Shown piece after piece: positions 8,485 to 16,173 of a stretch of 46,309 nt of DNA. Each line of letters begins with the position of its first letter. Position 1 is the first letter of the stretch. A program made the position numbers and the translations under genes. This DNA is from Serratia silvae (GTDB taxonomy: Bacteria; Pseudomonadota; Gammaproteobacteria; Enterobacterales; Enterobacteriaceae). The stretch spans positions 1 through 46,309 of the forward strand of contig NZ_JAGQDC010000023.1 of assembly GCF_023282985.1 (NCBI RefSeq), given 5' to 3'. Below the pieces are notes generated by a model that made no database searches, was not told the DNA's origin, and saw only the letters and a list, made by a program, of their open reading frames with translations.

Positions 8485-9219
8485 TTACTGTGGGAACCAC
8501 TTATCGTTAATCGCCTTGTAGGTCCCATCCGCCTTGATCGCGTCCAGCGCAGCATTCAACTTGGCCAGTAGTGCCTGGTTATCCGGGCGCACGGCAATGC
8601 CCAGGCCGGTACCAAAGTACTGCGCGTCGGTTACGTGCTCGCCTACGGCAGCCAGTTCCGGGTTATTCTTCAGCCATTCATTAACCACTGCAGTGTCACC
8701 GAACACGCCATCGATACGGCCATTTTTCAGCTCCAGCACGGCGTTTTGGTAGCTGTCATAAGACACGGTATTAATTTCTGGGTGCTTATCCTGCATGTAT
8801 TTCTGATGCGTGGTGCCGTTCTCCATCCCTAGCTTTTTGCCTTTCAAATCCGCCAGCGTAGCGAACTTGCCTTTCTGAGCAATGACGATGGCCGAGTTGG
8901 CATAATAGGGCTGAGTAAAGCTAACTTGCTTGCTACGCTCTGGCGTGATGTCCATACCGGAAATCACCGCATCATATTTTTTGAATTTCAGCGCGGCGAT
9001 CAGGCTGTCAAAGGCCTGGTTAGTGAAGGTGCAGTCAGCCTGCATCTGTTTGCACAAGGCCTTGGCCAAATCGATATCGAAACCGACGATCTGGTTATTG
9101 GCATCCAGAGATTCAAACGGCGGGTAGGTCGCTGAAGAGGCGAAACGGATAGTGTCTGCGGCGGCAGCGTTAAAGGTGATCCCGGCGAGAATGGTGGCGG
9201 CAAGTAACAGCTTTTTCAT
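8485..9219 (-). CDS. artJ: Arginine-binding periplasmic protein ArtJ
   Basis: Periplasmic L-arginine-binding protein feeding the ArtPQM importer. The 244-aa protein has a signal peptide (MKKLLLAATILAGITFNAAA) and the class 3 solute-binding fold, with TIRFASSATYPPFE at the mature start, GFDIDLAKALC, and FGDTAVVNEWL near residue 180. The ATG at 9219 has an AGGAG upstream; the longer open frame to 9336 would bury the signal peptide. By position (separate unit after artM, own ARG boxes) it is ArtJ rather than ArtI. A pair of ARG-box-like palindromes about 100 bases upstream predicts arginine repression. Confidence 0.92.
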   Translation of the reverse strand: MKKLLLAATILAGITFNAAAADTIRFASSATYPPFESLDANNQIVGFDIDLAKALCKQMQADCTFTNQAFDSLIAALKFKKYDAVISGMDITPERSKQVSFTQPYYANSAIVIAQKGKFATLADLKGKKLGMENGTTHQKYMQDKHPEINTVSYDSYQNAVLELKNGRIDGVFGDTAVVNEWLKNNPELAAVGEHVTDAQYFGTGLGIAVRPDNQALLAKLNAALDAIKADGTYKAINDKWFPQ

Positions 9220-9319
9220 CGGTACGGCTCCTGTCGTAAATTTGATTTTGTCTCGCCACCTTTTTTCTGACAACGCCCCAAGGGCATTGTGAGTGGCTAT
9301 GCCGATAACAATGCCATTT

Positions 9320-9358
9320 AGTGAATTACTATGCAATATATATGACTAGAAAATTATT
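9320..9358 (-). promoter_or_regulatory. Tandem ARG boxes (ArgR operator) of artJ
   Basis: Two 18-bp imperfect palindromes separated by 3 bp: AGTGAATTACTATGCAAT and TATGACTAGAAAATTATT. Both resemble the ARG box consensus (TGAAT-N4-ATTCA core), and the 3-bp spacing is that of known ArgR operators. They lie upstream of artJ in an AT-rich stretch likely to contain the promoter. ArgR control of artJ is established in E. coli; here it is inferred from the match. Confidence 0.7.
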
Positions 9359-9365
9359 TTAGCCA

Positions 9366-9392
9366 TAAAAAAGCCCTGCGCGTGGCAGGGCT
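9366..9392 (-). terminator. Terminator of the artPIQM operon
   Basis: Read on the minus strand, AGCCCTGC pairs with GCAGGGCT and is followed by TTTTTT. It begins about 20 bases after the artM stop and separates artPIQM from artJ. Confidence 0.9.
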
Positions 9393-9410
9393 GGTTCAGC
9401 GAGGCTTGGC

Positions 9411-10079
9411 TCAGTTACGCCGTTCAAACGCCAATGCGCGGCGTTCAACCATACGCATCAATAATGTCAGCAGGCCATTCACGCACAGGTACACAATGCC
9501 AGCGGCACCGAAGACCATCACGTCATAGGTTCGACCATACATCAGTTGGCTGTAGCCCATCACTTCCATCAGGGTAATGGTATAGGCAAGCGAGGTACTC
9601 TTGAACACCAGAACCACTTCATTGGAGTAGGATGACAAGGCACGTTTGAAAGCATACGGCAGCAGAATACGCAGCGTTTGCTGACGTGACATGCCCAGCG
9701 CTTCACAGGATTGCCATTGGCCCGCCGGGATAGCGCGTACCGCCCCATGGAACAGCAGGGTGGTGTAGGCCGCACTGTTCAGCGCCAACGCAATCATCGC
9801 GCAGAGCCAGGGTTGCGACAGCAGGTTCCACAGCCAGGGATACTCACGGATCGCCGGGAACTGGCCAGGGCCGTAGTAAATCAGGAAGATCTGCACCAGC
9901 AACGGCGTACCGGTGAACAACGTAATGTAGACCTTCACCAACTGCGTCAGCACCGGGGTTTTTAACGTCAGGATCACCGTCAGCACTAGCGACATCAGCA
10001 AGGCAACAATCAGTGCGACAATCGTCAGAGACAGACTGGTATGCAAGCCTTTAATGATTTCGGGGATGAATTCAAGCAT
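9411..10079 (-). CDS. artM: Arginine ABC transporter permease ArtM
   Basis: Inner-membrane permease of the arginine importer; 222 aa, as in E. coli. It has about five membrane segments and the EAA-type coupling loop SCEALGMSRQQTLRILLPYAFKRAL (about residues 123-147). The start codon overlaps the artQ stop by one base (TGATG), so translation is probably coupled. It is the last gene of artPIQM and is followed by a strong terminator. Confidence 0.95.
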   Translation of the reverse strand: MLEFIPEIIKGLHTSLSLTIVALIVALLMSLVLTVILTLKTPVLTQLVKVYITLFTGTPLLVQIFLIYYGPGQFPAIREYPWLWNLLSQPWLCAMIALALNSAAYTTLLFHGAVRAIPAGQWQSCEALGMSRQQTLRILLPYAFKRALSSYSNEVVLVFKSTSLAYTITLMEVMGYSQLMYGRTYDVMVFGAAGIVYLCVNGLLTLLMRMVERRALAFERRN

Positions 10080-10795
10080 CAGGCTGGCCCCTGCTCAAAA
10101 CGCGTTGTGCGTAGTTCGATCCGCTTAAGGATGTACTGGCTCAGCAAGGTAACAACCAGATAGATCGCCGCCGCAATCACATACCAAGTAAACGGCTCCT
10201 GGGTGCGTGTGGCAATACTTTTGGTCTGCAACATCAAATCGTTAACGCTGATCAACGACACCAGCGCGGTATCTTTCAGCAGCACCAGCCACTGGTTGCC
10301 CAGCCCCGGCAGCGCGTGACGCCACATTTGCGGCATGATCAAGCGGAAGAAGATGGCGGTCTTGCTTAGCCCCAGAGCCTGGCCGGACTCCCACTGGCCC
10401 TGTGGCACCGCTTTCAGCGCCCCACGCAGCGTTTGCGACGCATAGGCAGAATAGAGCAGGGCCAGAGCGATAACGCCGCACAGGAACGGGCTGACTTCGA
10501 AATTATCGATGGACAGCTGTACCGGCAGTTGGAACAGGCCGAAGTTCAGGACGAAGCCGTCGGACAGCACCATCAGCAGCTGTGAAGAGCCGAAATAGAT
10601 AAACAGCACCACCAGAATTTCTGGCAAGCCGCGCAGCAGGGTCACCCAGGCGGTACCGAGCCAACTGACCGCTTTCCAGCGGGATGACTCCCAGACGGCA
10701 AACAGCATCGCCAGGATCAGGCCGAGGACCAGGGCACAAACGGCAAGGCCGACGGTCATCCCGGCGGCGCTAGCTAAAGGTTGGATTTCATTCAT
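10079..10795 (-). CDS. artQ: Arginine ABC transporter permease ArtQ
   Basis: Partner permease of ArtM; 238 aa, as in E. coli. Hydrophobic segments run through the protein and the coupling loop is [27 protein letters not shown] (about residues 137-163). Its 3' end overlaps artM by one base, and it starts nine bases after the artI stop, consistent with one transcript. Confidence 0.95.
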   Translation of the reverse strand: MNEIQPLASAAGMTVGLAVCALVLGLILAMLFAVWESSRWKAVSWLGTAWVTLLRGLPEILVVLFIYFGSSQLLMVLSDGFVLNFGLFQLPVQLSIDNFEVSPFLCGVIALALLYSAYASQTLRGALKAVPQGQWESGQALGLSKTAIFFRLIMPQMWRHALPGLGNQWLVLLKDTALVSLISVNDLMLQTKSIATRTQEPFTWYVIAAAIYLVVTLLSQYILKRIELRTTRFEQGPA

Positions 10796-10804
10796 GGATA
10801 ATGA

Positions 10805-11536
10805 TTACTGCTGGAACCATTTTTTGTAGATGGTTTCGTAAGTCCCATCCTGCTTGATTTTATCCAGGGCAGCGTTGAATTTGCCCTGCAGTTCGGTATT
10901 TTGCAGGCGCATGGCAATGCCCAGACCGCTACCGAAATAGTCTTTATCCGTCACTTTATCGCCCACGGCGGTCAGCGCAGCGTTCTCTTTCAGCCACTCG
11001 TTAACCACGGCGGTATCACCGAACACTGCATCAACACGGCCATTTTTCAGATCCAGAATGGCGTTCTGATAGCTGTCGTAACCCACGGTGGTGATTTCCG
11101 GGTGTTTATCGGTAAGGAATTTCTGGTGCGTGGTGCCGTTTTGCACGCCAACGCGTTTGCCTTTCAGCGCGGCCACGTCGGCCACTTTGCCTTTCTCGGC
11201 AATAAACAGGGCCGAGTTATCGTAGTAAGGTTTGCTGAACAGCACCTGCTTTTCGCGTTCTGGGGTGATATCCATACCGGCCATTACCGCGTCGAAACGC
11301 TTGAACTTCAGGCTTGGGATCAGGCTGTCGAAGCCTTGGTTGGTAAAGGTACACTCAGCCTGCATCTCTTTACACAGAGCATTGGCCAGATCGACGTCGA
11401 AGCCCTGGATCTTGTTATCCGCCGCGACAAATTCGAACGGAGGGTAGGAAGCTTCGGTAGCGAAACGGATAGTTTCGGCTGCTGAGGCAGAAACGCTGAT
11501 GCCAGCCAGAACGGCGGCGATTAGTAGTTTTTTCAT
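10805..11536 (-). CDS. artI: Periplasmic binding protein ArtI
   Basis: Second ArtJ-like solute-binding protein, within the artPIQM operon. The 243-aa protein has a signal peptide (MKKLLIAAVLAGISVSASA) and the same class 3 fold as ArtJ, with TIRFATEASYPPFEF, GFDVDLANALC and FGDTAVVNEWLK. It is clearly a paralogue of artJ about 1.6 kb away. The ligand of E. coli ArtI is less certain than that of ArtJ, so I do not assign a substrate beyond a basic amino acid, by context. Confidence 0.93.
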   Translation of the reverse strand: MKKLLIAAVLAGISVSASAAETIRFATEASYPPFEFVAADNKIQGFDVDLANALCKEMQAECTFTNQGFDSLIPSLKFKRFDAVMAGMDITPEREKQVLFSKPYYDNSALFIAEKGKVADVAALKGKRVGVQNGTTHQKFLTDKHPEITTVGYDSYQNAILDLKNGRVDAVFGDTAVVNEWLKENAALTAVGDKVTDKDYFGSGLGIAMRLQNTELQGKFNAALDKIKQDGTYETIYKKWFQQ

Positions 11537-11568
11537 CGCAAACTCCCAGAGAACAGCAAATATGGCTA

Positions 11569-12297
11569 TTAGTGTGATAAGTAATTGGCAAACTCTACGG
11601 TTTGCGGTTGTGCAAAGAGGCTGGCATCGCCCTGTTCGACGATATGGCCATTTTCCATATACACCACGCGGCTGGCGGTTTTACGCGCGACTTCAACCTC
11701 ATGGGTGACGATCACCTGAGTAATACCGGTGCCCGCCAACTCGCGAATGATGCTGACGATCTGTGCGGTAATTTCCGGATCCAGTGCGGCCGTCGGTTCA
11801 TCGAACAGTAGAACCTGAGGTTCCATCATCAGCGCACGGGCAATGGCTACGCGCTGCTGTTGGCCACCAGAGAGATGGAGTGGGAAACGATCGGCAAAAT
11901 CGGTCAGGCGTAACCGGGTCAGCAACTTGTCGGCACGCGCCATCGCTTGTGCCTTGGTCAGGCCAAGAACGCGGCAGGGCGCTTCGATCAGGTTTTGCAC
12001 CACGGTTAGATGTGGCCAGAGATTGTACTGCTGGAACACCATGCCCACGTTTTGGCGCAGTTCGCGGATGGATTTCTCCCCCGGTGACTGTTTAAAGTCG
12101 AACTGATTGCCCGCGATTTGCAGGTGGCCAGAGCGTGGCATTTCAAGCAGGTTAAGCACCCGCAGCAGCGAACTCTTACCCGCGCCGCTTGGACCAAGCA
12201 GCACCAGAGTCTCGCCGGCAGGGCAATCCAGTGTAATGTTAAACAGCGCCTGATGTGCGCCGTAAAAGCAGTTGATATCGTTTAGTTGAATACTCAT
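11569..12297 (-). CDS. artP: Arginine ABC transporter ATP-binding protein ArtP
   Basis: ATPase of the arginine importer. The 242-aa protein has Walker [11 protein letters not shown]-loop region [12 protein letters not shown], signature LSGGQQQR, Walker B VLLFDEP and H-loop [10 protein letters not shown]. The start at 12297 gives [18 protein letters not shown] and the E. coli length of 242 aa. A second in-frame ATG at 12318 would add MSIQFQR, so MSIQ occurs twice in eight residues. Neither start has a strong ribosome binding site, so the choice rests on homology. It is first in artPIQM, downstream of tandem ARG boxes. Confidence 0.94.
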   Translation of the reverse strand: MSIQLNDINCFYGAHQALFNITLDCPAGETLVLLGPSGAGKSSLLRVLNLLEMPRSGHLQIAGNQFDFKQSPGEKSIRELRQNVGMVFQQYNLWPHLTVVQNLIEAPCRVLGLTKAQAMARADKLLTRLRLTDFADRFPLHLSGGQQQRVAIARALMMEPQVLLFDEPTAALDPEITAQIVSIIRELAGTGITQVIVTHEVEVARKTASRVVYMENGHIVEQGDASLFAQPQTVEFANYLSH

Positions 12298-12341
12298 GCG
12301 CTGAAATTGAATAGACATTGATGCCGAGAATGGTAACTTCC

Positions 12342-12380
12342 ACAGAATACTTATGCAATCTTTGTGAGTTAAAATTTATT
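12342..12380 (-). promoter_or_regulatory. Tandem ARG boxes (ArgR operator) of artPIQM
   Basis: Two 18-bp palindromes separated by exactly 3 bp: ACAGAATACTTATGCAAT and TGTGAGTTAAAATTTATT. Each deviates from the ARG box consensus at only a few positions. They lie 45-83 bases upstream of the chosen artP start. Together with the equivalent pair at artJ, this indicates shared ArgR control of arginine uptake. Confidence 0.7.
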
Positions 12381-12520
12381 AGTACGTCGCAGAATGACTA
12401 AATAATAGCAGAAGATACCGTGAGCGCTGGCTGAATGGCGGATTTGTCGCGCACACTGTGATATAGCTAGCTATTTTTCTCAAGCTGATGGAATTTTGAG
12501 CATTTCTGAGGAGGTTAATT

Positions 12521-12552
12521 GGCAACCGGGTAAGACGTTACCCCCGGTTGCC
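12521..12552 (-). terminator. Hairpin downstream of ybjP
   Basis: GGCAACCGGG pairs with CCCGGTTGCC around a loop, directly after the ybjP stop. There is no T-run, so this is a possible rather than certain terminator. Confidence 0.5.
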
Positions 12553-12561
12553 ATCTCGGTA

Positions 12562-13110
12562 TTACTGGTTCTCAAGGACCTGACGCAGTGTACCGCTGGC
12601 GGCATGTTGCGGGATGTTGAGGAAGCGGATGTCGTCCACCACCCAGCAGGTGCCTTCACGTACCATCAGCACTTCATCCTGCCAGTTGATTGCACTGGCA
12701 CCCTCTTTCTGGTGGGTCAGCTGTACGCGCAGCGGGATGTTTTTGGCATCGGTGTTAGGAATGGTGGAAGCGCTAGCAACCGATGCGCTGGTTGGCCCCT
12801 GGGCATTGCCAGAGAACAGATCGCCAGTGATGGTGTGTTTGCCAGGGTGCTGACCGGCACTGACCAGATCCTGATACAGCACCTGGCTCAGGTAAGGCTG
12901 CAACTGTGCCAGACGGCTGCTGTCCGGCAGTGCGGTGCTTGGACCTTGCTGAATGCGCAGGTCATAGAATTTCTGGGCCACCGTATCCGGGCCACCTTCC
13001 ACGCAGGCGCCGGTGCGAACGCCAACATCCTTAAAGGCCGGATCGACGGTGGTACAGGCGCTTAAGAACAGGGCCAAGGGTAAAACAACAGCAAGCGTTT
13101 TTGTTTTCAT
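12562..13110 (-). CDS. ybjP: YbjP family lipoprotein
   Basis: A 182-aa lipoprotein with a type II signal peptide and lipobox LSAC (cysteine at residue 19). The segments CVEGGPDTVAQKFYD, VASASTIPNTDAKNIPLRV and WQDEVLMVREGTCWVVDDIRFL match E. coli YbjP as I remember it. Function is not established. It lies in the usual place upstream of artP, but where E. coli has ybjQ and amiD upstream of it, here the T6SS island intervenes. Confidence 0.88.
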   Translation of the reverse strand: MKTKTLAVVLPLALFLSACTTVDPAFKDVGVRTGACVEGGPDTVAQKFYDLRIQQGPSTALPDSSRLAQLQPYLSQVLYQDLVSAGQHPGKHTITGDLFSGNAQGPTSASVASASTIPNTDAKNIPLRVQLTHQKEGASAINWQDEVLMVREGTCWVVDDIRFLNIPQHAASGTLRQVLENQ

Positions 13111-13312
13111 CTCATAACCTTATGTAAAAGTCTCTCAACCATGAAGACCGAAAACCTCGGGACTAGCCTACAGTATAAAGGCGTTTTTGGTCCTTGCATT
13201 GGTGCTATGTGCCATTGTGCCACAGAACATCCGCTTAAATTAGCTGTCATAACGCAGCAATGATTTGATTTTATGAGGAGTTCTTGATGCCGTTGATTGG
13301 TTTACATCAATG

Positions 13313-13597
13313 CTATCCAATATTCACCGTACCGCTGCCAAGCACCATCCCCCCGCAGTCAATAGAGTCACCGGATCTGGCGGCGGCTTTACCATCAACA
13401 AAAACTGTTGTAGATCCTGAGGCTATTTTACGCGGGTGTAGGGGATGATTCGGTCTGCTATGGGGAAGTAAAGCATCCCCAACACGAGCCAAGCCGTGGT
13501 TATCCGCTTTCACCGTGGAAGAACCACTAATAACTACCGTTGCCGGGAAGCCATCATGGTCAGTTCCGATATCTCCTATTTTCACCGCTTGTGTCAT
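13313..13597 (-). CDS. PAAR-domain T6SS spike-tip protein
   Basis: A 94-aa stand-alone PAAR protein that would sharpen the VgrG trimer. It shows the expected pattern of short glycine-rich beta repeats (MTQAVKIGDIGTDHDGFP, GSTTVFVDGKAAARSGDS, GSGTVNIG) and conserved His/Cys positions for a tip metal (HSRPNHPLHP, DCGG). There is no toxin extension, so it is a structural tip, and the cargo must ride on VgrG or PAAR through the DUF4123 chaperone. AAGGG precedes the ATG. It is last in the island, after the candidate immunity gene. Confidence 0.93.
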   Translation of the reverse strand: MTQAVKIGDIGTDHDGFPATVVISGSSTVKADNHGLARVGDALLPHSRPNHPLHPRKIASGSTTVFVDGKAAARSGDSIDCGGMVLGSGTVNIG

Positions 13598-13654
13598 ATG
13601 TTTCCCTTTACTTTATGTATGTGGCATAAAAAACCTGCCACGATTAATCTATTA

Positions 13655-14536
13655 TCAGCGTGTTAGTACCATTTTCCCATTAATCAAGGAGAAATAGGGG
13701 GCGTAGCCTGAAACAAAATCGCCATTTTTATCTAAAAGTTGCAAGGGTGAATTTCCCCGACTATCCAGCTTAACCAGACGGCCATTGTTTATGCTGATAA
13801 GTTCATATTCATCCCAGTTAATCGGCTTTGCAGAATCTATCTTTGGTAATCGATCTTCAAATAGTGATTGATACCAACTACCTGAAGGTAAAGATTCAGC
13901 CACTTCTTTTTCACTAAAAGAGAACTGAGCCATTCGCTGGATACCGGTGGCATCTTTATTTAACATAAGCTGCCTTAATTCCATATACGCTTGGTGTAAT
14001 TTGGTCATGTTTTCGACATTAGGCTCAAAAGGTGTTGCTTTTGTCCAGGCCCATTCAGGGATACCTTGAATAGTAAAATTGCGCTTTACTTTATAAAGAA
14101 AAGTATCTTTCACCATACTCTCAGTAACCATGGTACCGCTTTCTTTTGGAGAAGAGGCCCCAGTTGGCTGAGATTTTTCATTGGACGTAGCAATAATTTT
14201 TGCTATCTCCGTCTCGCCTTGTGGGGTTGCAGCAGTGATCCGTAACTCACATTTAGCATCAGAGGGATAAGTATCATCTCCATCGAATGCCCCTAGTCCG
14301 GCGACTGCTACTGAGAGACTGTTTTTACCATTCATGAGGTAAGGTGTGATATTTACACCAGAGGTAAGGGGACCTTTCTCATAGTAATTATAGAACGTTT
14401 CCGTATCATTAACGTACGTGATACAAATAGAGTTATAAATATTAAAGTAAAGTAGATATTTAACCGGTGGCATTTTACTCCCTCCCAACACTGATGATGA
14501 AAATAGGCTTAACAATAAAAAAAGTTCTTTTTTCAT
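13655..14536 (-). CDS. Exported protein of unknown family, candidate immunity protein
   Basis: A 293-aa protein I do not recognise. The N-terminus (MKKELFLLLSLFSSSVLGGS) is a typical Sec signal peptide without a lipobox, so the mature protein should be periplasmic. Visible segments include a Trp-rich PEWAWTKATPF near residue 170 and a C-terminal region that looks beta-rich (YELISINNGRLVKLDS, YFSLINGKMVLTR). Position between the cargo gene and PAAR, plus the export signal, suggest an immunity protein against a periplasm- or membrane-acting effector. A strong GGGAGGGAG ribosome binding site precedes an internal ATG at 14473 (codon 22), which would give a signal-less form. It could instead be a second effector or accessory factor. 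Confidence 0.6.
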   Translation of the reverse strand: MKKELFLLLSLFSSSVLGGSKMPPVKYLLYFNIYNSICITYVNDTETFYNYYEKGPLTSGVNITPYLMNGKNSLSVAVAGLGAFDGDDTYPSDAKCELRITAATPQGETEIAKIIATSNEKSQPTGASSPKESGTMVTESMVKDTFLYKVKRNFTIQGIPEWAWTKATPFEPNVENMTKLHQAYMELRQLMLNKDATGIQRMAQFSFSEKEVAESLPSGSWYQSLFEDRLPKIDSAKPINWDEYELISINNGRLVKLDSRGNSPLQLLDKNGDFVSGYAPYFSLINGKMVLTR

Positions 14537-14563
14537 TTGGCTACTCGCTATCGTCCCTGCGGC

Positions 14564-16171
14564 TTATCCGCTTAGCTTAATTCGATATGTTGATTCAGCT
14601 TTGGTCAACCCCTTATGGATCTTCCAGACTTTTTTGTTTTTACCCTTGAAAGGATCGCTGGTAGTTACTTGAGTGGTTGTGCGCCCAGTGACAACACCTC
14701 TGTCATTTCTTTTCGGTGCTGGCCTATTCTGAGGTTGTTTATCCTCCCCGATCCCATACTCCACCCAATACTCGGCCTGCACACCATTATGATAAAAAAC
14801 CAGATACAGCTCTTTATTTTCCGGCAACAAGCCAAAGCATCCCTCAGCCTTCATTCCGCCACCGGCTTTAAAGTAACCGCTGATAAATCCTATTTTTGCT
14901 CCTGCCCGCAGGGTTAAATCCGCTGCAATGCTGAGTTTGCCTTCCAGTCTTTCATCGGCTTTGTAGCATAACTCTAGATTCTCATCAGTTTCCACGCTAA
15001 ACTTGGTAGAGAGCGAGCCGGAAACAATCAAGTCAAATACCGCGCCCAAATAGGCCCCATTACGTCCAGACTTAACGCCACTCTCGCCTGCAGCCCCAGC
15101 TTCCCGTAGTACTTCAACAAAGCGTTGAGAACCATACTGAGCAGCGAAAGCCTGAATCAAGTCAATGGTGAATTTCACTCCGACTAGTGGGTCAAGTCCT
15201 ACGCTCACCTTACCCCTCAAATAAGGCTGGGTGGTTTGCTTGGAAAAGGCTAGTTCATGTGTGCCATTAATTTTCAGCTTCGGATAGGCAAATTCACTCC
15301 TGAATATGGGGTAACCACCGCCGTCCTTGGGGGTACTAAACATCTTCCCCACCGTACTCAATGCCTTATCCGCATGGTCCAGCAATGAGAGCTTGTTTTT
15401 ATAACGTGCAAACTCCTTTTTAAGCGTATCGGATTCTTTTTTGATTTCTGGCAGGTTGCCATAGATCACACTGGCTGACCCGTTGATACTTATCCCGGTT
15501 TGAACGGATTGTTTCCCCGTGCGTCGAGTCCACCCAGTGTGATTGTCTCCTTTACCAGATTGTTGGTTACTGTCACGCATTATTTCCCGTCGTTCATCTG
15601 CGGTGAGCTCTTTTACCTCAGACTCCAATCCAATCGTCACATCCATACTCAATTTATAATTTGGGTAAATCTGTATCTCACTGTCACTGACCGTATACGT
15701 TCCTACTTGAACTGCCGAGGAAGGGCTTGCCTTCACCAATGGATTCCCCTGGCACTCTGTGACGCGAAAGCGATATAGGGCAAAGGGTAATTGTTTAAAA
15801 TTTGCTAACAGCACCAGTGTGATCAATGAAACAATATTGTATTTTGAGCTGAGTTCATTTTGATTTTTTTCTTCAGTATACTTAAGTTGGTAGGTTTTAT
15901 TTCCTACGACCGTTTTGTAAACCTGTCCATATTGATCGTAAATAATCCCTTTAGGACAATCACTGTGTTTGCCAATGCAGCCTTTGCTTATAACATTAAT
16001 CTTAACATCGGCACCTTCGCCTTTGCTGTCATGTGCAGCAATGTTTGGCAAATTTCCTTTTTGATTATAGGTATAAGTCGGTGCACCTTTGATGTTCGAT
16101 GTAATATCAATCTTGCATATACAACTGTTGGGGAGATCACAGTCACACACAGCTTTCCCTGCTCCCATCAT
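14564..16171 (-). CDS. Candidate T6SS effector of unrecognised family
   Basis: A 535-aa protein with no family I recognise. It starts two bases after the DUF4123 chaperone gene, the usual place of a chaperone-loaded VgrG cargo. Cysteines at 9, 11, 17 and 19 form a CxC...CxC cluster, with more at 65 and 72. A hydrophobic stretch spans about residues 112-133 (IVSLITLVLLANF). Residues 240-265 are charged and probably helical. Residues 320-470 alternate polar and hydrophobic residues with many glycines (KLSIAADLTLRAGAKIGF, SGYFKAGGGM), suggesting beta hairpins. The C-terminal tail is Lys-rich. GAAGGA precedes the ATG. A membrane-active or periplasmic toxin is an inference from these traits and the exported neighbour; no catalytic motif was seen. 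Confidence 0.65.
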   Translation of the reverse strand: MMGAGKAVCDCDLPNSCICKIDITSNIKGAPTYTYNQKGNLPNIAAHDSKGEGADVKINVISKGCIGKHSDCPKGIIYDQYGQVYKTVVGNKTYQLKYTEEKNQNELSSKYNIVSLITLVLLANFKQLPFALYRFRVTECQGNPLVKASPSSAVQVGTYTVSDSEIQIYPNYKLSMDVTIGLESEVKELTADERREIMRDSNQQSGKGDNHTGWTRRTGKQSVQTGISINGSASVIYGNLPEIKKESDTLKKEFARYKNKLSLLDHADKALSTVGKMFSTPKDGGGYPIFRSEFAYPKLKINGTHELAFSKQTTQPYLRGKVSVGLDPLVGVKFTIDLIQAFAAQYGSQRFVEVLREAGAAGESGVKSGRNGAYLGAVFDLIVSGSLSTKFSVETDENLELCYKADERLEGKLSIAADLTLRAGAKIGFISGYFKAGGGMKAEGCFGLLPENKELYLVFYHNGVQAEYWVEYGIGEDKQPQNRPAPKRNDRGVVTGRTTTQVTTSDPFKGKNKKVWKIHKGLTKAESTYRIKLSG

Positions 16172-16173
16172 TA

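Noticed and set aside
13287-13448. 53-codon plus-strand frame as a real gene
   Set aside because: It is antisense to the PAAR gene and has no recognisable product; kept only as a low-interest finding about the island edge.
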